A stretch of DNA of 64,000 nucleotides, taken from assembly GCA_028554755.1 (NCBI GenBank), contig JAPTOF010000006.1, positions 12,642,501 to 12,706,500 of the forward strand. The letters are read 5' to 3'. The notes under the pieces were generated by a model, which did no database searches, was not told where the DNA came from, and was given only the letters and a program-made list of their open reading frames with translations. Source of the stretch: Cordia subcordata. Taxonomy: Eukaryota > Streptophyta > Magnoliopsida > Boraginales > Cordiaceae. This document shows positions 12,739 through 23,420 of this stretch, one piece after another (position 1 is the stretch's first letter; every line of letters starts with the position of its first letter). Position numbers and translations under genes: made by a program.

Positions 12739-13636
12739 GAGTCATTTTTAAAGATACGTTACATACATTGATAATCAATTTCAAAACCAGTAATAGAGTT
12801 ATAATTTTTATCAAGAAAGGTTAAGTATAAACCACATATATAAATGAGAATATAAATCCTAATTAAAGAGTACAAACCCTAGTTTCATGTGACCTTATTA
12901 TCCATATTATATTCTCTTTCTTTGTTTTCTTTCATCTTCAATTATTTTAAAACTTCTCTAGAATTATAAGATAAACATCAATAATCTCCCACTTGTCGTG
13001 AACTAGACGTCCACCAAAGTCAAGTGGTAAAATCACTTTTCCAAATAATTCAACAATAGTTGACTATAAAAGTGCATAGGAAATTAAACTAGCATGCAAA
13101 AAGGGAAAAATTAGGAGATTTATTGCAAGTTATCAGCAAGCTTACGAAGGGAAATGCAACAATAATAAGCCACTCCAAATCTATTCATTTAATGGTTTGC
13201 TCTCTCATGTTTGGCTATAAAAGGAGTAGAAATGGTAGAAGTTTTGCATTCAAATAGAAAAAGATTTAAGTGTGAAATCGGAAAAGAATTCTATTTTTAA
13301 GTTATTTTATAATATATTGTATTCAAATTATTTTATAACACCACTTTCCTTTTCTGATAATCAGTGCATTTATCTTATTTGTACCCCTTATTATTATTAT
13401 CTATTATCTCCTTACGGCTGATAAAACATAAAATATTCCATACCACTAAACAAAGACGATTACACAATACAAACAAAAATGAGCGGGCGGGCATTTGCTT
13501 ATATTTTTTATTCTATCATTATAAAACATAATTTGTCTTGAAAAGAACAAGAAAAAAGAAGGGAAAATTTTACAAATGATTCTTATTATTTGAAAAAAGT
13601 ATTAGCTTAGAGATTTATTATTTTTAAAAGTGACGT

Positions 13637-14010
13637 AGAATCTGTTTGGCCCAACTTTTGGAGACTCAAAAGTGCTTTTTGTGAGTTTAAAAGTTGAAAT
13701 TGACCTGTTTGGCCCATTTTTAAAAGAGCTTTTATATAAAAGCTGAAGCTGAAAAAAGATGAAAAACCAAAAAAAGGCTTTTAAAAAGCTATTTTTATGT
13801 CATGTTAAAAATTGTTTTTCTTAATTTTTTCTCAAAAATACTATTTTATATTTTTTAAAGTCCAATATTACCCACAAAACAACTGAAAGCTAAACTTTTA
13901 AAATACCATGCCAAACAATTAACAGCTTTTATTCAACAACACTTCTACCCAAAGCTCTACTGCTAAAACCTCAACAATAAAAATCACACAGTTAGGCTAA
14001 ACAGAGCCAT
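13637..14010. mobile_element. MITE of the 'GTTTGGCCCA' family, fullest copy
   Basis: The termini read AATCTGTTTGGCCCAAC and, from the other strand, GGCTCTGTTTAGCCTAAC. The interior has the characteristic sequence GCTGAAAAAAGATGAAAAACC. Truncated relatives are at 5700-5835 and, inverted, at 15650-15890. No coding capacity. Confidence 0.5.
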
Positions 14011-14193
14011 AGTCCTCAACATTTATAAAAAAAGGAAAAAGTCATTTTGATCCTTATTATTTTAAAAGTAACCTATCTAGTAATTAGTGTTTACAAAAAG
14101 TTCCAATTTTATTCTAATTAATTGGTCATGTGACAAAGGGATTAATTATGTCACCTTTTGCAAACAATGATGACCAACTTGGTTCGTTTTGAA

Positions 14194-14209
14194 ATAATAA
14201 TAATAATAA

Positions 14210-14240
<31 letters not shown>

Positions 14241-14262
14241 AAGAAGAAGAAGACGACGACGA
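14194..14262. repeat. Compound microsatellite (ATA)n(AGA)n(CGA)n
   Basis: A trinucleotide tract passes from AAT/ATA units to about fourteen AAG units and then a few GAC units. This three-step transition suggests replication slippage with successive point mutations. Confidence 0.9.
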
Positions 14263-14605
14263 CTAAAGTGATACTTTTTTATTATATTAATGACAAAATA
14301 AGTGACTTTTAAAATAATAAGGAATAAATTAATGCTTTGTATGAATAATAAGAACTATTAGTAGTGATGAAGTTTGCCCAATAGAGACACGTCTATGCTG
14401 GGACCAAAGCCGCCAAAAACTCAAACCAGAGAAGGAGAGAAAAAACCCATCAAATTCCCTTTGAAAACTAAACTTGGACAAAGCCCAATGACTTATGCAG
14501 CTTGGGTCAGACATTGACAAATAGAATGGACCTTCCCTTTCTAATTCAGCCCGATTCAGCATATTACTAGCTTACCTCCCAATCTTCCCATTATAAAAAA
14601 ATTAA

Positions 14606-15017
14606 GCTTGCGTTTGGTTCTCTTGTTTTCTATTTTCATTTTCTAATTTTTATTTTTTATTTTTTATTTTTATTTTAAGAAAATATTTTCATTTTATTTT
14701 TTTTTTAAATTTAGAGAACGTATTTGGTTAACAAAATTGTTCTTTTTTTAATGTTGATTTCCAAAATTGCCACATTGTTTTCTAAATTTTTAGGGACATT
14801 ACAAAATTGCCACCTTATTTTTTAAATCTTTTTGAGTTATATATAAAATTGCCAACTTATTTTTAGAGGACACATTTTTTGTTTTTGATATTTTTTTATT
14901 TCTTAGAAACCTGTATTCTAAAAATAAAAACAAAAATAGTTAACTAAATGAGTTTCCTATCCTAATTTTCATTTTCTATGAAAATAAAAATAGAAAACAG
15001 GTAAACCAAATGCATTC
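14606..15017. mobile_element. MITE with TAA target duplication
   Basis: The termini are GCTTGCGTTTGGTTCTC and, on the other strand, GAATGCATTTGGTTTAC; the inverted homology continues into TGTTTTCTATTTTCATTTT. TAA flanks both ends (14603-14605 and 15018-15020), consistent with a PIF/Harbinger-like element of 412 bp. Confidence 0.55.
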
Positions 15018-15379
15018 TAAAACTCTCAATTTATTAAAATTATAAAAAAGTGCCTTTATGAAAATTAGTTGAAATGAGCCTTTGGTAGGCCACATTATTA
15101 ATCATCCTCTCCTCCCTATGGAAATGGGGATTAGTCACGGTATTATCTATTATTGTTTAAACTAGTCAACATTAAGTGCAATTTATAAGGGAGAGTTTCA
15201 AGATAGAAATTAAGATTAAAAAAACCTGATGAAAATATAAATATGGAAGAAGGTTAAATATGAATGTACTTATAAAGGTTCTGTTTGATTTAACTATGAA
15301 ATTTCAAATATTGAGCTTTAAAACTTGTGGTAGCAAAGCTCCGGTAAAAGCACTATATATTGAAAATAAAAGGCATTAA

Positions 15380-15500
15380 TACCAAAGACTTAGTGGTCTA
15401 GTAGTATATTTTTTACCTTTAGTGTGAGTGGTCTAGGGATCAATTCTCGTTAGATGCATATTGTAATTAGTTTTTGGCCTCCTTTGAAGTGAAAAAAATA
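15380..15500 (+). mobile_element. SINE-like tRNA-derived repeat
   Basis: An A-box-like segment (TTAGTGGTCTAGTAGTA) is followed about 40 bp later by a B-box-like segment (GGGATCAATTCTCGTTAG). This matches the internal RNA polymerase III promoter layout of plant tRNA-derived SINEs. A similar B-box region with CGTTAG occurs inverted near 17330. A complete SINE with tail is not proven. Confidence 0.35.
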
Positions 15501-15502
15501 AA

Positions 15503-15640
15503 AGGCACTAATTGTTTGGTTTTGTATTTTAGGCACTAATTGTTTGGTTTTGTATTTTCGTAGTTGAGTCTTGAGCTATTTTGAGGGTAATATTGAATGT
15601 TTTGTATTTTAGCAGTTGAGTCTTGAGCTATTTTGAGAGT
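15503..15640. repeat. Two overlapping tandem duplications
   Basis: A 28-bp unit starting AGGCACTAATTGTTTGG is repeated at 15503 and 15531. A second unit containing GTTGAGTCTTGAGCTATTTT recurs about 51 bp later. Both are almost exact. Confidence 0.8.
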
Positions 15641-15649
15641 AATGTTAGA

Positions 15650-15890
15650 TTTTAAAAAATATTGAATAGTATTTTTGGTGAAAAAAATAAAAATAATTTT
15701 TGACATAATGTAAAAATAGCTTTTGAATTCATGAAAAGTTCCAAATTAAAGCTTTTTAATTTTTCAACTTTTTTAATTTTGGCTTTTATATAGAAACTTT
15801 TTAAAAAATAGACCAAACAACTTGACTTCAACTTTTATACTCAATGAAAATAGCTTTGAATGTCGAAAAGAGGGGTCAAACGGACTCTAC
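15650..15890 (-). mobile_element. Inverted fragment of the 'GTTTGGCCCA' MITE family
   Basis: Read on the minus strand from 15888, the segment starts AGAGTCCGTTTGACCCC and continues with the TTGAAAAATTAAAAAGC-type interior seen in the fuller copy at 13637-14010. Only one terminus is recognisable. Confidence 0.4.
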
Positions 15891-16907
15891 ATTGTATACT
15901 TTCAATTAAATAATAGAAACAACATTACAGTAGTTGGCTTTTCAAGTGTCCGAATACAAGTTTGAACTAGAGCCACTACTTGCGTATATGAGATCTACAT
16001 ATGACAGAAGAATATCTCCATATTGAATATACATTTATTACCTCAAAATTTTTGTCATTGAATGTTTATCATTTTCATTTTTAAGATTTAAATTCACATA
16101 AGGTCATGGGTCATTTTTCACATTAACCAAGTGATTTTTGTGATGAAATTTTAGTGATTGTTAATAAGGTATCATAATTAGGTATTGGTACAGTTTTTTG
16201 CATCGTTTACTGTAGCTCATCTCTTGCTGTGTTGGCTAGTTGAACTCGCTCTCATTCTTGTTGTGGTATCCCTGATTTACCTTATTCAAACACGATCATG
16301 TTCTTGGTTCTTAATTCTTGTCATAGGATCACTAGTTTAGCTTGTCTAAACTTGATCCCGTTGTTGGTTTCCGATTCTTAATGCAGGTCATGCATGAAGA
16401 ATGTGTTAAAATATATATCTTTTGTGTAAAAAAAATCTCAAAATTTAAGTCTATCATATAAGATTCTAGACTACTCTTCACCTTGAACAATTAGTTTTTA
16501 CGATGTAACCTTATTGAATATTTACATTTCATTATTAACCACCACTCTTTACTCGTTAGTATGATATTTTCTATTTATTTAGATCATAAATCATCAATAT
16601 ATCAGTGTGTAATTTTTGAAACTATCTTAAAGCATACAAAAAGCTTACTAATAAATTTCTTAAGTCCACTATGATAAAAATGAATGGAGACTTTTCATGT
16701 AAAATAAATTGTTGTAAAATTTTTTGGAGTCATTACTTTCTTTTGATGTGTGTTTGTGATTTATAGGTGATTACCGTTCTAGAATACTCCAGAATCTCAA
16801 GCAGATTTGTAAGAGCATCTCGCTATTGATGCTACCTGACCTAGGCAATTTTGTTGGATGACGATCATGCAATAGTCTTCCTTGTTTTTGAAGGGTTTTA
16901 GCCGGAT
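15891..16907. other. Intergenic, no gene seen
   Basis: Low-complexity AT-rich DNA with scattered short frames, none resembling a protein. The stretch 16195-16395 has two related, GC-richer blocks (ATCACTAGTTTAGCTTGTC and ATCCCTGATTTACCTTATT about 70 bp apart), perhaps an old repeat. Confidence 0.4.
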
Positions 16908-17053
16908 TTGTTCTTCATATATAACCTCAAACTCAATTGAGTGGTGAAGATTATTTGGTCGGTCACACAATAGTGTGAAGTTGTTCTTCGTGTATAACTT
17001 CAAACTCATTTGGGTGGTGAAGGTTATTTGGTTGGTCACACAATGGTGTGAAG
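16908..17053. repeat. Tandem duplication, 73-bp unit x2
   Basis: The unit starting TTGTTCTTC and ending CACACAATAGTGTGAAG is repeated exactly 73 bp downstream with about eight substitutions. The small minus-strand frame over it is just the repeat translated twice. Confidence 0.85.
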
Positions 17054-17284
17054 TATTTTTTTATCTAACCATTCTTCTTTGTGCAATGTATTTATTCACG
17101 TGTTCTACGCATGCTATGCCTTAGCAATAACATATTAAGACCTTTATCAATGTTAATTTGTTTTTATAATATAATCAAGAGCTATGAATTATTTACTTTT
17201 CAGACTATCCTACCAAAAGGTATTTATCAATATAATACTTTTAAGTTTGATTAATACAACCCTCTATTTATGTCAATAAAGCCA

Positions 17285-17395
17285 TGATTTGGGTTTTAAT
17301 TTAGCAATTTTATTTGTTCACATATAACTAACGGGAATCGATTATAGGATTACTTACATTACAAGTGAGAGACGAACCACTACCCCAATTAGTCA
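17285..17395 (-). mobile_element. SINE-like repeat
   Basis: On the minus strand an A-box-like TGACTAATTGGGGTAGTGG is followed by a B-box-like AATCGATTCCCGTTAG. The spacing fits a tRNA-derived SINE head; target duplications and tail are not clear. Confidence 0.35.
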
Positions 17396-17691
17396 TCGGT
17401 AATTTTATTTTATTATTCCTCAGGCCATTTCATCCATTTCTTAACTAAACGACTCTGGCAGCTCCAACGGTCGAAGGAACCAGAAATTCAAATATTCAAA
17501 TAGACACTATTCTATTATCCACTTGCCAACGGTCATTTTTCCCTGGTCCACTACTCACTTTCTTCTTCTGCCTCCAAAATCATCATCGTCATCAAGAAAT
17601 CACCAGGAGCTTATAGAGAAACAAAACCTCATTTCTAAAATACAAAAAGAATTTTCTTTCCTTCTCTTTTTTTTCATAAAAAATTTATCAA

Positions 17692-20600
17692 ATGGACGGT
17701 TCCAACAAGGGTTCTTCATCAAAGCCTTCACCAGTCCCTAAACCCTCAAAATCTGGTATGCGTATGCCCCCTTTTCATCTCTTTTTTGTTAAAATTTTAT
17801 TTCAAATTGCGGTTTAGATATACAGAACTATTCTTTCCTCTAGCTGCTTTGGTTTTCTACTAATTTTGTGTCCTTTCTGAAACTGAATATAATGCAATTT
17901 TCGTGTACTGTTTTGCCATTTTTTGTTTTCTGCTATTTTCTGAGCGTTTAAACGCTGAAAGAAATTAGGAGAAAGTGCAGCAAATCCTGGAATAATAGGA
18001 CTCAGAAAATTAAAAGACGATGATTTCCTTGTGATTTCTTGATTACTATTGAAAGTCTTCATAGAGGGTATCTTTTATTTTGTTAATTTCTTTTAGTTCT
18101 CAAATAATTGCAGATGAAATAATGAGAGTGACTAAGCAGCAATACATGAATATGACGATTTATTGTGGTCTCTTTTGCTTATTTGTTGTCAGTTTTATAG
18201 AGTGTTTATTTTTTTTTTTCCCCTTTGTTTTGTAAATAAAATTTGTCAAATTGGTCCAGGTGAAAGTAATGAGAATGAGTTTAGCGGCAATCAAGAAATG
18301 GGTGCCAAGATGCATAACCCCAAGAAACCAGTAAAGCACTTCATGTCAGCCACCATTTCTGCAGCATCAAAGGCTGCAGTACCAAGAAAGAAGATTTTGG
18401 GTGAGAGGAATGAAGCTTTGGCATTTTCTGACACCCATTTGCAGAAAATCCCCAATGTTGAGTCAAGATCTAGCCCTTTAAATTCTAGAAACAGTCATTC
18501 TGGCCAGTTTTCACCTCGGGTTATATCATCTTACCACTCTTCATCTGAATCTGATGATGACGAGAATAATACCTTTGTTGTTGATTCATCTTTGAGGCCT
18601 TATGACCCTCTAACAAATTATCTCTCCCCGAGGCCTAAGTATTTGCGCTACAAGCCTAATAGGCGGCATGAGATCATTCGGTGTTTTGAGAATGAGAGAG
18701 GAGAAGAAAATGATAGAATAGATGTCAAGAGAAGTAGTTCTTTTGATCCTCTGGAATTTGTTGATGAAGAAGTATCATCAGCTGATGTTCAAGACTCTTC
18801 ACCACCTCCTCTTGAAGAAGGTCTTGTGAAGCCTGATGATGAAGAAATTGAGAAGAAGGAGAGTGATGAAGAAGTACTGGATGCGGATGAGGAGGAAGTT
18901 GAGGAGCTGGACGAGGAGGGAGGATGGAGTTTGAAGGGAATTGTGAAATTTCTGCTTGTAATGTTTGCTTTATTCCTTTCAACTTCATATATATTATCAA
19001 TGAATTCGCCAAATCCTTCGTATACTCAACAGGCTATATGGAGTCTTAAAGATGGGTATAAAAGAATTCAGGAACATCTAATGAAAGATGGTGGTGTTAA
19101 AATATTTGGAGATGGAAATGGTTCTCAAGATCAAATGGAAGCCTCAGAGCTGGGCATATTTGAAGCAGATGAGGCACTAAAAGAGGAGGATGAGTTTGAA
19201 GGGGTTGAAGTTGATCTAGAGGAAGTAATGGAAACTGTCGATGAGCTGGTTGAGCTGATGGAGCCAATGGATGGAGACAGTGATGTTTGGGCTCATCAAG
19301 CAGATGAGACAGATGAGGTATCAGATCAGCTGTTTCTGGCAGAAAATGCAAAAAGTGAGCATGTCGATGTTGGTAAATTGGAGATGAAAGCTGAGGAGAG
19401 TTCTGATCAATTGCCAGGGACAGGAATTCCTGAACATGATGAAGATGCTCTTGATCATGGAGTGGAAAAAACAATGGAAGGTCCTGACTTGCAGGTGCAA
19501 GAGAGTAGAAACAGTCATTATTTCTTGGAGGGGTCCAAGACACAATCACACTCAGAAATGGAGGATGATCATGATACAGTGGTTCACACTCCAAGTCCTG
19601 TGAATAACATTTGGGCTGACTCAGTTGATCAGTCTGTAACTGAAAGCCAAGTTGAGCCAGATTCGAAAATCTTTGAGGAGACAATTGAATTAGGGAATGA
19701 AGTTCAGAGATCTAAAGATTTGATTAGTGTGAATGATGATGAGATCGTGGAGTCAGGGGGGATGGAAAATGCAGTTACAGAATTTGATGCCTCCAATTCT
19801 GACAGTGATGTTGGATCAATGGAGGACAAGAACATCGCAATTGGATCGGTACCAACAGCTGTTATTGTGGTATTATTTTCCACAATTTTAGCATCTTTTG
19901 GTTTCATCTATCGTTCAAGGGAAACTAGAGCTGTGGGAGAACATTCTCAACCTCCCCAGATAAAGCCAGTAGAGAAATCTATGGTAACTGAGGCTGTAGC
20001 TCCACGAGTTCCCGGTGCAGAAGAAAAGTATATTGAGAAGATATCCAAATCTTTGGAGAAACCTTTAGTTTTGTTTGATCCATCAGAAAAAACTGCCCAG
20101 GAGACAAGCCGGATCCTTGCTCCTGAGGTTATGTTGCTTGGAGAGATTGAGGTTGGTGGAGCCATCAGCAGCTCAGTAAGAGCCTGTAATACGAAAATCA
20201 AGATGATTGAATCCGAAGAGAGCAATAAGCTTACTTTCCAAGAGAAGACGTTGCAGATGGGCACCCATTCAGCTTCTGCTCCCAGACAGCAATCTGAAGT
20301 GGAGATTTCACCTGCTGATTCCCCTACTTATGGTGGCTTTACTGCTGAGAAGAAGAAGATCTTGAAGAAAGAGGTAACTGAAACTCTTATAAATTCTTGT
20401 GATGTTATTTCTGATATTAAATTTAAGGCATTTAGTTCACTATGCTGTAAAAGATTTTATCTTTAAACAAATCAAAGAGTAGTAACATAATGGAATTTCA
20501 TAACTTGGACTTAATATTACAAGGCAAAGTTTGGCAGACATTTTGTTTTCATCTCACTGAATGTTACTGATGAACAGCAGCAATATGTTTTCATGTTCTA

Positions 20601-20826
20601 TGATATCTTGTGGCTTCAGATAGATTTAGCCATTTTCAAGCATTTGAAAGACTTGTCATGAGAAACATAAAAGCTTTAGACTCTTTTTTGATGTCATTAT
20701 GGATGAGCTTCTGACTGTTGTTTTAAATGCAAATAGAAGGGCAAAGATTCAGAAGGGAAGGTGACAAGCACAACCCCTGTAAGGCGATCAAGTAGAATCC
20801 GGAACCGTGCAGCTATGTCTCCATGA
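17692..20826 (+). CDS. Acidic plant protein with two predicted membrane segments, function unknown, 3 exons, 755 aa
   Basis: Exons are 17692-17755, 18260-20373 and 20737-20826; introns are GT-AG and the frame is continuous. The large middle exon alone appears to start further upstream, but that N-terminus (MWSLLLICC...) is intron; the first exon gives MDGSNKGSSSKPSPVPKPSKS. A basic conserved-looking block follows (KKPVKHFMSATISAASKAA, then PRKKILGERNE). Next are a Ser/Asp-rich region, a strongly acidic stretch near residues 205-245, a hydrophobic segment near 248-270 (KFLLVMFALFLSTSYIL), a long acidic Glu/Asp-rich region, and a second hydrophobic segment near 550-572 (TAVIVVLFSTILASFGFIY). 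The C-terminus is basic (RRSSRIRNRAAMSP). The layout suggests an anchored protein with an acidic loop. I recognise it as a plant-specific family but know no function. Confidence 0.85.
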
Positions 20827-21775
20827 ATCTCCATCTGGTGGTCTACCAGGTTTTAAAATCAAGTAGGATCGGCAGCCATGCTCAGCCATATGTAGATGAA
20901 TCTTTCGCTGGCAGTCTAGATTGTGTTGTTCTTGTTGAAACAGCATCCTCAGTTGTTTCATATTTCAGACCTCTTCCACTACTAGGGAAGCAGGTCCTCT
21001 ACTTTAGCCGCGACTATTATGTACTTGTATGTAGGCCATGTTTAACAAGATTATTGTTCAGCTTCTTTGAAGATTTCCACTTGCATATCTGCAAATGATT
21101 TCTTCCTCTTCTTATGATTTACTTGATGTTTGAAGTCCTTCTGTTTTGTCTTTCGCCGGTGTAAAGATGTCAAGTTTTTTGAAGGTTATCATCAATACAA
21201 AGCACTTGCTTCCCTAGCCCAAAAAAAAAAAAAAAATTGCTGCAGCCAATGCACTGAAATTATTATGAGATAAAACTTTGAAGTGAATACTATCTCTGGT
21301 TAAATGAAACCTTAAAGGCTTCATTTCATTTTCTTGAAATCTGCACATTTTAATAAATTTTCTGCTGCAATCTCTTTGTTATGTCCTGGTCCCTGGAATA
21401 ACTTCCCCCTTAAAGCAAGAAATTTTTTTTTTTTTGGTTAATTAATTCCCACTTAAAAGCAAGATTGATAGAACAGACAATTTGCTTTTTGGGATTTAAG
21501 CAACATAATGGTTGAAATACATCTCCAAATCTAATTTGGTGTGACTGCTTATGCATGTTCATTTGATTAAGTACATACTTTATCAATTTGATAAAACTAG
21601 CATAGACCCGTCTGCAAGCAAGGTTTTTGAGTTATGCACGAGATAAATGAGAAGATGGCATCGCGAGACTTGAAAACTGTTCTGGTAAACTGACTCTGGT
21701 CTGATCATCCCTCCGACTGAATCACTGGCCTGAAGCTTCTAAATGTCAAAAAATATGATCCTTTCATTTGCTGCT

Positions 21776-21857
21776 TTAATTGAATCCTCAAGAAGTTGTT
21801 ACAGTTCTAAAAACTATTAATTGAATCCTCAAGAAGTTGTTACAGTTCTACAAACTA
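21776..21857. repeat. Tandem duplication, 41-bp unit x2
   Basis: The unit TTAATTGAATCCTCAAGAAG... occurs at 21776 and 21817 with a single substitution near its end. Confidence 0.85.
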
Positions 21858-21957
21858 TAAGAACTCTGATGTTCATTGTCTCATATATCAAAAATTGTTA
21901 TGTACAAACACATCTGTATCCTCCAAAGCCTTCACCAAAATGCTCAGCATCCCAGAG

Positions 21958-22025
21958 TTCAGGGGTAGCTCAAGTGGTTGAGGCTACTTCCCTACGACTA
22001 GTGTCTAGAGTTTGAATCGCACAGG
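21958..22025 (+). mobile_element. tRNA-derived SINE head
   Basis: GGGGTAGCTCAAGTGGTTGA is an A box and AGAGTTTGAATCGC a B-box-like segment, spaced as in tRNA-related SINEs. The same A-box wording (GGTAGCTCAAGTGG) occurs on the minus strand near 49545, so this is a small family within the window. It abuts the 3' end of the OXS3-like gene. Confidence 0.45.
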
Positions 22026-22029
22026 CTGC

Positions 22030-22735
22030 TCAAAATCCCAAATTCTTCTGCACAGGAATCACAGGTGGTCTGCAACTACTGATTGAACTGCTTGATGATG
22101 AAAGAGAACCACTCCTTGATGAACCTCTCTTTGATATCACTCTTTTAGGGAGGAGAGTGCAGGATTTGTGGTTATCCAACCCTCCATAGCTCTTGCTGGT
22201 TTTCATCTTCCTTGTGTGTGAAGGTACTTTCTTAGCAAGATCCTCTATGCTTGTCACCCTTGACAAACATGTAAAAGACTCAGACTTCCCTTGATAATAC
22301 TTTGAAAGTCCCCTCCTGCATATATCCCAAGAATTTCATTACTCTTTCCGTATTCAAACACGTAACAACTTAAACTTTTAGACGAGGCGATAATAAATAA
22401 AAGGGTATTTATGTTGCTTACTTGATAGGCAATTCATCCATGAGCTCTGACAAGTCATACAAGCCTTCATTAGAATTAGATGGTGAGAGACTTGACAATG
22501 ATGAAGATACATCATCTGTGGTATCTAATAAAGATGATGATGATGAATCATTTGAAACTGTTGAAGCTTCAAAAGATGATGCAGAAGATGATGATGATCT
22601 GCTACTGTATGTATCGGTTTTTTCTTGTTTTTCTTCATTAATCACCCAATGATCTTTTTTGTTGTTCAATATTTTACCATATTGAAGCCATGGATCTTGA
22701 AACAATGGAGCTTTTCCTTCAGCCATTGACAACAT
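22030..22735 (-). CDS. OXS3-like (OXIDATIVE STRESS 3 family) protein, 2 exons, 199 aa
   Basis: Exons on the minus strand are 22735-22422 and 22315-22030, with a GTAAG donor and a GCAG acceptor; the junction splits a Lys codon and restores LPIKRGLSKYYQGKSESFT. That GLSKYYxGKSxSF block is the hallmark of the plant OXS3 family, nuclear proteins tied to stress and heavy-metal tolerance, in Arabidopsis probably through chromatin. The N-terminal part has long Ser runs and an acidic stretch; the C-terminal part has KSYGGLDNHKSCTLLPKR and another Ser run. A second in-frame ATG at 22726 (MAEGK) could be the true start, giving 196 aa. A (TA)n tract about 130 bp upstream (22864-22883) could supply the TATA box. 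The gene appears intact. Confidence 0.9.
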
Positions 22736-23324
22736 GGAGTAGAGAAAGAATAATTGAAGGACATGAGAAAGAACAGATCAAAAAGATATATGAGTCTGTA
22801 GAGAAACCGTGTTATTATGGGCGGCTGCACAGCACATGAAGGTTGGACCTTTCTAAGGAAGCATATATATATATATATATATACAGGCATGCACAATTAG
22901 ATTATGTGTGGATTAGTTTGGTTGACTTATGAAAAAAGGATAAACTTGATTGATTAGTAAGAGTACTCGATTTGGCTTTGTTTATTTAAACGTGTTTATA
23001 ATAATTAATGCTTATGAACCAGTGACAAGTAACTTTCGAGTAAAAATGTTTTCATAAAATTATTCATTCGTTTGATATAAAACGGTGTTTGTTAAAATAA
23101 TAAACATTGTAAAATAACATTAGTATTAAAGGCATAGGAAAGGAAATCTTTTTATTTGGTCAAATTAGATTGTTTGAGTTGGTTAGAAAAATAAGGGGTT
23201 TTGTTTTTCTTTTACTTATATTTGTTTATAAATAATAATACCAAACTTGTAACTTTTATTCTTTATTTTACAAATAAATTTCAATTAGTGTATAACCTAA
23301 ATTAAACACAAAATATTTGACAAG

Positions 23325-23420
23325 ATAGTGTAGTTCAGCGGTAACATCTTTGATTTGGGATGTATAGATCTTGAGTCTGAGTACTTATCAATGAGGTAAG
23401 CAAAATACCACTATTTATCT
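23325..23420 (+). mobile_element. SINE-like tRNA-derived repeat
   Basis: TAGTGTAGTTCAGCGGTAAC resembles an A box, and AGATCTTGAGTCTGAG is in the position of a B box. The tail is not obvious. It is not a functional tRNA because the stems do not pair as a cloverleaf. Confidence 0.3.

Larger units (their letters stand above)
21230..22029. other. Short intergenic stretch between convergent genes
   Basis: Contains a poly(A) run at 21220-21236, possibly a retroposed tail, and a 41-bp tandem duplication at 21776-21857 (unit TTAATTGAATCCTCAAGAAG). A tRNA-derived repeat at about 21960-22025 is listed separately. No gene seen. Confidence 0.5.

Noticed and set aside
18163..18259. N-terminal extension MWSLLLICC... 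of the large exon, which looks like a signal peptide
   Set aside because: It is intron sequence. A GT donor at 17756 and an AG acceptor at 18258-18259 join exon 1 in frame, and the T-rich tract before the AG is a polypyrimidine tract.
19097..19684. 195-aa open frame on the minus strand
   Set aside because: It lies opposite the large exon of the 755-aa protein gene; its His/Leu/Pro-rich composition is the mirror of Glu/Asp-rich codons.
21958..22025. A tRNA gene
   Set aside because: A- and B-box-like words are present, but acceptor and anticodon stems do not pair; it is better explained as a SINE head.
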